Source: Apiotrichum sp. Y4204
Lineage: Eukaryota; Basidiomycota; Tremellomycetes; Trichosporonales; Trichosporonaceae
Length of the DNA: 64,000 nt
Assembly (NCBI GenBank): GCA_025531455.1
Contig: JAMYHL010000112.1
Coordinates: 1-64,000, forward strand
Direction: 5' to 3'
Position numbers and translations under genes: made by a program. Below the pieces are notes generated by a model. That model searched no databases and was not told the origin of the DNA. It saw only the letters and a program-made list of their open reading frames with translations. This document shows, one piece after another, positions 55,560 to 64,000 of the stretch (the first letter of the stretch is position 1; each line of letters opens with the position of its first letter).

Positions 55560-57166
55560 CTAGAACGCCAAGGCGGCGAGGGAGAGGGCGACGAGGGCGG
55601 TGGAGACGCCGGTCCTCGCGGCGGACGACTTGGGGGCCGGCGAGCTGGGGCTGGCTCCGGCGCTGCTGTTAGTCTTGAGCCATGGAAAACGAGGATCGTG
55701 ACACCACTGCTGTGATCCTCTTATAACTCACGCGTCTCCCGACTTTGCCTCGGCGACAAAATAGTTGAAGTTCCAGTTCTTGGGCGTGTTGGTGTACTCG
55801 AACTGGCCGGTCGAGTCGTAACTGGCTACAGTCTTGCCGTCGCGCTCAATCTTGCCCGAGATGGCGCCGGGAGCGCTCGCGACGCTGAGCTTGCTGAGGC
55901 CGGCAGGGAGGTCCTGGGAGACCGTGCTCGTGCCCGAGGCAAAGGTGACTTTGGCGGGGGCGTTGAGGGTAACGACGGCATAGAGCCTGTCGTCGGTCCA
56001 GTCTGCGCGCGCGGGGCGCGGGAGCGTCTCGGCCGTGGGCTTGGCGTCCTTGGGGTGCGGGCGGGTCCAGAGCCAGAGCCCGTCGTCCGGCGCAGCGGGG
56101 TAGGAGCCGGTCTTGAACACACCGGCATAGTACTTGATCAGCGAGAGGAGGGCCGTGTGCGGCATGTTCTCCGTCCATGTCGTCGAGTTCGGCTGCTCGT
56201 TCGCGGGCGGCACGTCGCAGATGTAGTGCGATTCGCCAAAGTCTGCCATCAGCCAAAACTCCATGGAGATTGATCAGGGCTGGGCACCCTGGTGGCGCCA
56301 GCCTCCCACTCACCGTTCCAGGAGATGATCTCCAGCATATCAAGCTTGTCGCGCATGGCGATCATCTGCTCAAAGCGGGTGGCGAGGAGCCAGTCGTCGG
56401 AGCGGTAGATCCAGTTCTTGTTCCAAGTGTTGGGGCCGTAGTATGTGAAGAAGAAGGGCGACACGGCGGCCATGTACGCCTTGTTACCCAGCGCGCTCAT
56501 CCACGCCGTGTCGTTTGTGGTGCTCGGCGCGGCGTCGTCCATCGGCCACGCAGAGTCCCACTGCATCCCGCCGTCAAACCAGTTGCCGCCCTTGACCTGG
56601 TCGGCAGTCATGAAAGTGGCAGGGACAAAGGTCATGCCGCCCTTGACGCCGTTGCGCACGAGCGCCCAGCCGTCGCCGACGGACGCGGCGCCAAAAGTGC
56701 ACCGCTCGCCGCCAAAAGTGGACACGAGCGGCTTGCCGCCGTACGAGGCCTGCGCCTTGTGCGTGGCGTACTTGTTAACATAGTCTGCGAGGCGGGTGGC
56801 GTCGGCGCTCGTGTTGCAGGGAAGGGAAGTCATGTCGAAGCTGAGGAACATTTTAAAGTCGGACACGGCGTCGGCGGCGGCGTACGCGAGCTCGACACTG
56901 GCGGGCTGCCAGTCGTCCGCGCCCATGTTGAGCGCGAACCCGTCAATCCCCGCGTCCTTGGCGGTCTGCACGTCCTTGCTCCACGCCGCACCGTCGTGCG
57001 TGTGGGTCACGCCGACAATGTGGTGCGCCCACATATATTTTGTCGCGGTCGAGCTGGGCGCGGCAGCCGCGCCGGAGACGACGGAGGGCGCCGCGTCCGT
57101 TGTGGGAGTTGAGCTCTGCGCTGCCGCCACGGCGGCGAGCGCGAGGAGGGCCGCTGTCGTCTTCAT
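55560..57166 (-). CDS. GH71 alpha-1,3-glucanase, predicted GPI-anchored
   Basis: Three exons: 56314-57166, 55732-56242 and 55560-55665, totalling 1470 nt (489 aa). The signal peptide is MKTTAALLALAAVAAAQS. The GH71 fold opens with KYMWAHHIVGVTHTHDGAAW, and AGIDGFALNMGADDWQ, FKMFLSFDMTSLPC and MLEIISWNDFGESHYI follow. These are hallmark blocks of mutanase-type glucanases. The last exon encodes a Ser/Pro/Ala tract, then GVSTALVALSLAALAF and stop: a GPI-attachment signal. Family knowledge: endo-hydrolysis of alpha-1,3-glucan, the wall and capsule-anchoring polymer of Tremellomycetes. A GPI anchor suggests action on the cell's own wall rather than on food. Confidence 0.9.
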
Positions 57167-58915
57167 TTCTGTGGTGGGATGGGAGATGGAGAGAAGGTGA
57201 GTTGCATTGCATTCCAGTTGATCACTGCTAACTACGTCGGCCTGGACTATAGCTTCCTTCTGGCATCCTGGCATTTCTGGCAGCGACGCGCGCTGCCCGC
57301 CGTTTCCTCTCTGTTCCTCTGGGCCTTGGTTTGTTGCTGACACACAGGACGCCAGGAGGCCAGGAGACGCGCGTGGTAACGGGGGCCAGGCCGGAGCAGT
57401 GGGGGCTGTCGTAAAGGAGACCAAGAGGTAAAAAAGGTATAAAGGGTGCTGACACTAGAATTTATCCTCCGAGACAGTCTCCGGCATCTCGTCCGTCGTG
57501 CGCAGCAATGCAACAGCCGCGACTTGCGACGTCAAAAGAGAAAAGAAAAAAAGGTGTTGCAACAAGGTTATCACATCAAAAAAGACAGAAATCAAGAAGT
57601 GGTGTAAAGGAGGAGAGGCGGTGATCGGATCTGCAAGGGTCGTTCACTAGCCGCAGGGCGCACAGGGAAAACAGGGCCGGCTCCTCAGGGTTCCTTTGCG
57701 GGTTCCGGATCTGGGGCGCAGTTGAGCGGGGAGGGGGCCTACGTCAACTCGACTCTACTCATTTTTGGTGTTCGGCCCGTCCGCGTTCCAGATTATCGTC
57801 CATCATCGCCGCCAGTACAATGTGCAGAAAATAGCCTTGTGGAAGATAAGAAGCAAGCTGCAAGAAGACGGGGCTGCGCAGTCAGCTGTGTACTCTGTGT
57901 GTGTGTGTGTGTTACGACGCCATGCACAACGTTGCGCCGATGCACCGATGCGCCGTTGCTTCGCAGACTCTCGACTTTGGACGCCTCGTTGACAATCACT
58001 AGTACCCGATATTCGCCATGCCGGAGATGCCGCCCTGACACCCGACATTTACTCGTGCACCCGTGGGCAGTGGTATAAAGTAAAAACGCAAAAGAGTGAA
58101 AAAAAGGAGTTCCTAGGCGTTCCCATCCGCAGTTCAGCCTCGGACCTCGGACCTCGCAGCACGCGGGAGTTCTCGAGTTCTCGGGTTCTCGGGCCCTAAA
58201 AGCCCAGAAGGGCATGGTGCGCAGCTCAAACGCGACGAGCTGAGACAAATTGGACTAGGAAACTTGACATTCAAACCGTGCCCACTGAAATATGTATGGA
58301 AACTAGGTGACCCCAAATCACAACGAAGCTGCGTGTACCGCTATACCGCAATGCAATTGAGGTGGCAAAGTGACAATTGATAGGGAGCATGGGGGTATGT
58401 AAGATGCTTTGATGCGGAGTGTGCGGACGGGCGACACACCGTTGTCCCCACTGCGCCTTTGGAGTCGTCCAGCATTCCGTGAGTTCCTTGGCTCGTCAAA
58501 CGGATAGGATCAAAGGCATCTTTCCAGCTTTATGTGTCGTGACGCCACAGCGCGCGTTCTCTTGGCATGGGGACATCACTCGAGGCCACGTAGGCCAGTA
58601 GGCGAGAGCGCGATAGCTCTGGAGCAAGTCTTCTGCGGACAGCCTTCATAACTGCACTCCCCTGCGCCAGATCACCTCCGATCACCATCAGCGACCACCA
58701 CACCACCACCCAAATGAGTGGACCTGTCCGTCGAAGGCCTTTGAGGGTCTTCGCTCAGCCAGACTTGGGATGCATGGTGCGCAGATGGCATCAGCATGGC
58801 CGGCATGCAGCATGGCTAGCATGGCTTGTATGACTATTCATGCTTATCGCACGTGCCCTCGACCCTCCACGCTCCTGATCTAATGCCTTGGCCGGTATAA
58901 ATATCAATCGTCTCC
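57167..58915. other. Gene-poor region upstream of the GH71 gene
   Basis: About 1.7 kb without a supported gene. It holds A-rich runs (57540-57590), a GT-repeat (57896-57912) and a CGGACCT/TCTCGGGT-type short repeat (58135-58195). The left part must include the GH71 promoter. Confidence 0.4.
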
Positions 58916-59057
58916 AAAAAGTATGCTCCTGCTCCCCGCTGCGGATCTGAACAGTGGCCCTTTACTCATTTAAGAGCGCCGCCCGATATGCATAGGCGAG
59001 AGTTACACCGTGTACACGTGCAAACGACGCCGCAGATTCGCTAACCGTCAAGCAAAC
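58916..59057 (-). repeat. Family B SINE-like repeat, copy 4
   Basis: This is the same design as the copies near 3-4 kb: an ACGGTTAGCG head (about 59038-59050), the B-box variant GTTCAGATCC (about 58940-58950) and a T5 run (58916-58920) on the minus strand. It is most like copy 3. Being 55 kb from the others, it shows that the family is dispersed, not just a local duplication. Confidence 0.62.
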
Positions 59058-59140
59058 AGCGCGTTCGGGATTTAGAGCGCTGGCAACCGCTCACAATGGG
59101 GTGTCTGTGTTTGTGATCGTGTATGTGTGTACTTGCATAC

Positions 59141-59180
59141 GAGAGAATTCAGAGCGAACGGTCAAAAAGCTGCAAAATCG
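59141..59180. mobile_element. Solo relative of the 51-bp MITE inverted repeat
   Basis: GAGAGAATTCAGAGCG and the following bases to 59180 match the first 40 bp of the TIR at 1799 with four mismatches. I could not find an inverted partner within the window on either side. It is either a truncated element or one end of an element whose other end has diverged. Confidence 0.6.
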
Positions 59181-60659
59181 AACATACGACCGTACTGGCA
59201 GATTGGCCCCTAAAAACTCGCGAGCTCGCCGCAGGATCCCGGATCTCGTCGTTGAGGCAGCTAGACAGCCACGCACATCACCACATGGCCCCCGTCGTCT
59301 CATCCGCGTCTCAGGTTCGTCTCAGATCCAAAACAGATTCCAACCCGTACGGCAACAGCAACTGCGGTACGGCGGCGACTAGGGGCAGGGGCCGAAATCT
59401 ACGCATAGATAGGTGCGGCACAACATGCAGCACTGCGGCACAATGCAAGGGTCCCACGCGGCTGCGGCGGATAAGGCCGCAGCACCAAAGGCATTTCCTG
59501 ATTAAAGTCCGCACTCCCCCCCAGGATACAATCACGCTGCTGCGCCTTATCGCGTCCACATGTGCTGCCCGCTGTATTGACGCGTACGACGCGTCGTCCT
59601 CGTACACCGGCAAGATTACCGATGTCGACAACTGAGGAGAGACTGGTCCTGTTCCCATACCGATGAAAGCCGCCTCGAGATGGAGCTGAGATTAGATACA
59701 CGGGATCCGCAGTAAGATTCCTATCAGTATATCAGTTATCAGCCCTCCGCCAAAGCGCCAGGAGGATGCGCCATTTCGGCATCCCACGTGGCCATCTGTC
59801 CCTGTGTGATCGGCGATCGGCAGGTGATCGCGGAATGTCGCGCCCAAATGTCTAAATGCCGCAGGCAGATGCGGCATTCCCACACTCCTCCAGCGTGTAG
59901 GAATTAAGCCTCGCCGCCGCGGCCCCAGGGGATGCCGGACGCTTGTTGCTACTGTTTGCTGTGGCTGTTGCTGTTGCCAAGACCCGATGTGGCGCCAGGG
60001 GCTAGAGGCAAGTAGGAGCAGGAAGGGGGGGATGCGGGTAAACACCCAAAGACACCGCATATCGCGGCGACGGATACGCCGTCCACGTTGTGGCGTTGGA
60101 GAAGAGTTCGAAGAGCAAGATTGTAGTCGCAAGGGGGAGAGCGGTGCGTGCAGAGATCAGAGATCAGAGATCAGTCACCTGAGGGTGCCGCAAGGCGGTG
60201 GGCTCGCAGGCTTGGGGGATGTGCATACATGAGCAGATGAGCAAGGTCAAGAGGGCTTGGGCGTGGTCCAGTGCCGAGCGGCCGAGTGCGCGAGTGCAAG
60301 AGGAGCAGCCAACAGGGCGCTAGGGACCGAATCCGGAATGCATCTCTTTTTTACGCGTATTGATCCGGAATGCAGCTTCGCGCCTCCCCCTCTGGCTTTC
60401 CCTTGATCTGTGCTTTTCTTTGTCTCCCTCTCTCGGCGCATTTGCCGCTGGCTCTCTGACTCTAGGCTAGGGAAAAGCCCATGAGCAAGCGGAGAGCGCG
60501 GAGAGACTAGCCAGCTAGCTAGAGAGCAGACTTTTTTGTTGTGTCTGTGAATGGGTACATAAAGACCGGGTTGGACGAGCACTGTCCATCCTCGTTCCCA
60601 CGCAAACCCTCAAACAACACCTTGCGCACCCACACCGTACAACAACACCAGCAATCACA
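59181..60659. other. Gene-poor region and 5' flank of the copper transporter gene
   Basis: No supported gene. Frames in 59300-60130 lack domain patterns. The part near 60400-60659 is the likely promoter and leader of the CTR gene, with a T7 run (60531-60537). A GCATTTGCCGCTGG word (60438-60451) loosely resembles fungal copper-response elements; this is speculative. Confidence 0.4.
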
Positions 60660-61633
60660 ATGCCCTCCCTCGCAGACCTCGTTGCCCGCCAGATGGACCA
60701 CAGCGACCACGGCGCCATGGCCATGCCCATGCCCAACGCGACCACCAACGCGACCATGCCCGGCATGAGCATGGGCGGCGGCCACGGCGGCCACGACATG
60801 GGTGGTGGCTGCAAGAGTGAGTCGCACAGTGGAGCGAGATCCTGGGAGCTCCATCGCATGACCACCGCGTCTATCCCGATGGAATCATCGGGTCATCGTT
60901 CTCACGAGCAAACCTCTCCGGCGGCCCCTCGTTCCCACGTTTCGTTCCCACACTGACCCCCAGTCTCAATGTTGTGGAACTGGAACACCATCGACTCGTG
61001 CTTCCTCTCCAAGACATGGCACGTGACGACCAAGGGCATGTTCGCCGGCTCGGTTCTCGGCGTCTTCTTCCTCTGCATGGGCATCGAGCTCGTCCGCCGC
61101 ATGGCCCGCCAGTACGACCGCCGCATCACCGCCGCCAACATTGCCGCAAAGGGCCCCATCGCCGGCGCCGAGCCCACCTTCCTCCAGCACTTTATCCGCA
61201 GTCTCATGTACGGTGTCCAGTTCACCGCGGCTTTCCTTGTGTGAGTGCATTCATTGTTGGCGAGTCGAATGAATGGAGGGGTTCTGAAGGGGGAAGGGTG
61301 AAACATTCGTTGCGTGCAATGTCGCTGCCGACGGTTCTTGGCGGAAGGTTCTTCCGGTGATTCAGCCAATCACTCTTGTGCCATGTTCTCCACACCTGAC
61401 CCCGCGTTTTCCTCCACCACCCATCTCCACCCGTCGCTTCTGCCCCCTGTCGCCCGTTCATGCCAGTCGCTAACACAATCAGCATGCTGCTCGGAATGTA
61501 CTACAACGGATTCATCCTCTTCGCCATCTTCCTCGGCCACTTCTTCGGCTACCTCGCATTCGGCAGGGACACTGCCGTCGCCGGGCAGGGCGCCGACACG
61601 GCCGGCAAGATTGAGAGCGGTTGTGCGTGTTAA
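60660..61633 (+). CDS. CTR4: CTR-family high-affinity copper transporter
   Basis: Three exons: 60660-60816, 60964-61240 and 61483-61633, totalling 585 nt (194 aa). The N-terminal ectodomain is rich in Met, His and Gly (motifs MAMPMPN, MPGMSM, HDMGGG) with two N-glycosylation sequons. The first transmembrane helix (GMFAGSVLGVFFLCMGIELV) follows NWNTIDSCFL. The second holds the pore MxxxM (M146-M150) and the third the packing motif GHFFG in GHFFGYLAFG. The tail ends C-A-C, a copper-binding CxC. Family knowledge: a homotrimer that imports Cu(I) at the plasma membrane, usually induced by copper lack through Mac1/Cuf1. The symbol is by analogy with Cryptococcus CTR4 and is tentative. Confidence 0.92.
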
Positions 61634-63015
61634 GTGACAAGGGAGCACGAACACCAAAACAATCAAAAGCGCAGACGACGATATCTATAATTTTTCCATC
61701 TTTCCTACAGGGTCTCTCTTGCCACCTCTGCTTTCCATCCTGGTTTCTGGGTTTCGGTCGTTGTCCGCCGTGAGGCTGGAATGCTCCACGAGGAGATGTA
61801 CATCACACGATACCTCGAAAGTAAATAGATAAAAACATTAGTAAAACCTGGGAAAGCCTTTATGCACCTCCACTCCATCAATGACGAGATGCCCTTCCCA
61901 CAAGGATGAGCATTCAGACTGGGTCACACGAGTCCGGTATGACGGTCGCTTAAACCTGTCAATTGTCATGACGGTCACAACGCACAATCAAAGAAATGTA
62001 GACCGTTGTCCGGCATACAGTAGAACAACAGGCACCCGCTCTCTCCTCTCCAGTATGATCTCTTCCTCCCCTCTCGCTGGCCCGTATCCCCCAGTCCTCG
62101 GGATTTCGGCCGGGAACCCCCATCGTGATGAGCTTGCGGGAGGCTGTACGTCAGAGGACAGTGCAATCCAAGCTTTGCGGCGCTCTGGGGTTGAAGGTGT
62201 GAATTGACCAGAGTCGTGGCCACGTTCTCTGAAAAGCGCGGGGGGGAGGGGGGGAGACGTCGGGACGTCTATAAGAGATGATGGACAGGAGGCCAGGAGG
62301 GAGATCGGCGCCGATCTGTCGGAGTTCGGAGTAACCACGGCGTAAGGTTATCCGCGGCGGCGCGATCCTGGGATCCCAGGTTTGATCGCGGAATGATCTG
62401 TGCTCCCGATGGCGCCGGGGTGGGACGGCCATTGGGCATTGAGGCCAATCTCCAATCTTTGCTCGTTCCCTGATGAAGACGACGGCGGATGTGGCCACAT
62501 GGAACTGCGCGGAAAGGGAGAATAAGTGACGACGAGGCAGCCGTGGAATGGGGCGGTTAGCAGAGGTCAGTACGCGACATGGACGGGAAAGGATAGTGAG
62601 GCAGTACGTTGGAAGGAATCAGTCGACTGGAGGAAAGCGGTATGTGGGTTATGTGCTCTGACAGCAGGCGTGACAGGCTGGATTGGCTGCGGGAATCAAC
62701 TCGTTCGCGGGTAGCAGGGAAAGCCTACAGTAAGCGGCCACGAAAAGAGAGCCTCGGGGGGACACCTCTCGAGGGACTGTGCGATTTCTCGCAACTGCCA
62801 TTGACATACGTCACATCACAAGCTTGACTGAGAATAAACCAGTCGCGGCGATACGGGATATCAAGGGTGATGTTCGTGCCGCATCGTCCAACCGACCAGT
62901 CGTCAGTCAGGTCGCACGAATTCACACTAGAGTCAAGCGATGCATGGTTCCAGTGAGGCAGGGCCGTGCACGGTGAGACAGGACGTCTCTGACGCGACAA
63001 CTCGGGCCGCGACTC
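61634..63015. other. Intergenic, convergent 3' ends, no gene seen
   Basis: About 1.4 kb between the CTR gene and eIF1A. Short frames only. A G-rich run GGGGGGGAGGGGGGGA sits near 62239-62255. Confidence 0.45.
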
Positions 63016-63838
63016 TTAGATGTCGTCAATCTCGGCCTCCTCGAACTCGACACCACCCTCCTCGTCCGAGAACTCGCCCTCTGCGCCGTGTCAGTAAATG
63101 TGTACACCCATACCACTCTGCTGCGCTCACCGTCGCCACCCTCGTTGATCGTAAAGTCAGACTTGAGCTCGCCGTAGGTCTTGAGCGAACGCGCCTCGTC
63201 GGGAGTGTAACGGTGGATGACGTCGGCCTTGCCGTCCTGGAACTCGCGGAGCGAGAGGAGGACAATGTCACCGGCGGTGATCCAGACCTGGTGCGTGAGT
63301 ATTGTACGCCACGCGGGGAATCGAGCGGGAAGAGAGGGTGTGTGCAACCGGGGTGACATCTACTACGCAGCACCACGGTTGACACCACCACAGGTCCGAT
63401 GATGTCCCTCTCGACGCCGAGATGCAGCGCCAGTACCCACCTTCTTGCGCATCTGGCCACGAATCTGGCCAAGACGGGTCTCGCCGTCCTGGCACTTTGC
63501 CTCTAACCGGCCGTTTCCGAGCATCTTGACGACCTGAGCGTACTCTGCAGGAGTGAGCATGATGACTTAATCCGGGCACGCACCCTGGCCGTCCTCCTTG
63601 AAGACAAGCTCGCGCTTCTGGTCGTCGCCGTCGTTCTTTCCCCTCCTGCGGTTCTTGCCACCCTAGTGGCGAGTCAGCTATTGTCAAGTGGAGGTGTCTT
63701 CCTCGAGAGTTCCTTGTCGGTACGCTTTTCGTTCTTTTTGTCGTAGGGACTGGACGCTTACCTTTCCTTTAGCCTGTGGATTGTTAGCTGAACTCCTCAT
63801 CCTGTACAGCTGCTCTTTGTGCTACGCACCTTGGGCAT
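63016..63838 (-). CDS. TIF11: Translation initiation factor eIF1A
   Basis: Six exons encode 141 aa: 63830-63838 (9 nt), 63762-63773 (12 nt), 63584-63662, about 63441-63544, 63131-63287 and 63016-63080. The protein begins [18 protein letters not shown], exactly the conserved basic N-terminal tail, which confirms the two micro-exons. The OB fold shows [58 protein letters not shown] and [16 protein letters not shown]. The acidic tail ends [10 protein letters not shown], the eIF5B-binding end. Family knowledge: binds the 40S A site, promotes scanning and start-codon choice, and recruits eIF5B. Confidence 0.97.
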
Positions 63839-64000
63839 CTTGGATGGATTTGTTGTTGTTTTTGTTTTAAAAGAGATGGAGAGAGAAGAAGTAAGATTCC
63901 ACACACTCGAATGGTCTGTCCCTCCCCCAGGGACACTCCGTCAGCGAAAAGTACAATGGCCGCTCGTCGTTGGTCCGCAAGACGTGTCTCGAGTGACATA
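63839..64000. promoter_or_regulatory. 5' flank of eIF1A
   Basis: On the minus strand the start codon is preceded by an AAACAAAAACAACAACAAATCC-type A/C-rich leader, as expected for a highly translated gene. No other feature is visible before the window ends. Confidence 0.4.

Noticed and set aside
60438..60451. Copper-response element upstream of CTR
   Set aside because: One loose match to a short core is not enough; kept only as a remark in the region entry.
1..64000. CRISPR array, operon or bacterial defence system
   Set aside because: The DNA is eukaryotic, with spliced genes; the only regular repeat array (48246-48405) has no spacers of array type.

Overview
The window is nuclear DNA of a GC-rich basidiomycete. 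Genes carry many short GT-AG introns (mostly 32-110 nt, CTAAC-type branch sites, GTGAGT/GTAAGT donors). The gene set (NRG1-like zinc finger, MSS4-type lipid kinase, urate oxidase with SKL end, TRP4, CTR-type copper transporter, GH71 alpha-1,3-glucanase) fits a Tremellomycetes yeast. Trichosporonales is my best guess, but it is inference: no rDNA or other marker is present.

Layout. 1-1.36 kb: the tail of an unknown gene and the splicing factor BUD31. 1.7-3.95 kb: a nested transposon and repeat nest. 4.6-6.1 kb: a 3-exon gene of unknown function. 6.1-14.2 kb: a gene desert. 14.2-18.7 kb: a pyrimidine-rich leader and an NRG1-like two-finger transcription factor. 20.9-28.5 kb: an RPAP3-like TPR co-chaperone, IBA57 (mitochondrial Fe-S assembly) and PI4P 5-kinase. 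29-39.8 kb: Ap4A phosphorylase, a small single-pass membrane protein, an APH-fold pseudokinase, polynucleotide kinase/phosphatase (divergent from TRP4), TRP4, and a CoA-dependent acyltransferase-like protein. 41.8-47.4 kb: a G-patch protein with a SUMO-interaction-like motif, a predicted dually acylated protein, and urate oxidase. 47.4-57.2 kb: a 20-bp tandem array, 3-hydroxyacyl-CoA dehydrogenase, tRNA-Gly(GCC), protein phosphatase 5, a maltose/galactoside-type O-acetyltransferase, and a GPI-type GH71 glucanase. 57-60.6 kb: a gene-poor stretch holding further copies of the left-end repeats. 60.7-63.8 kb: CTR copper transporter and eIF1A.

The genes are a mixed housekeeping set (splicing, translation initiation, DNA-end repair, tryptophan synthesis, Fe-S assembly, lipid signalling, purine and fatty-acid catabolism, wall remodelling). 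They show no operon-like or biosynthetic-cluster logic. Most coding models were assembled by hand from splice sites, with reading-frame closure checked across exons.

The most unusual content is the repeat nest. A 533-bp TIR element (51-bp perfect TIRs, 9-bp perfect target duplication) sits inside a different TIR element with a 7-bp target duplication. A second, independent copy of the host element lies 0.8 kb away with its own 7-bp duplication. The host family carries an internal Pol III-like A box, B box and T-run, plus a hairpin kept by paired base changes. A third family, SINE-like and on the minus strand, has four copies, one of them 55 kb away beside a solo relative of the 51-bp TIR. Other notable points are a myristoylation-signal APH protein lacking both key catalytic aspartates, 8-, 9- and 12-nt exons, and a 32-nt intron.
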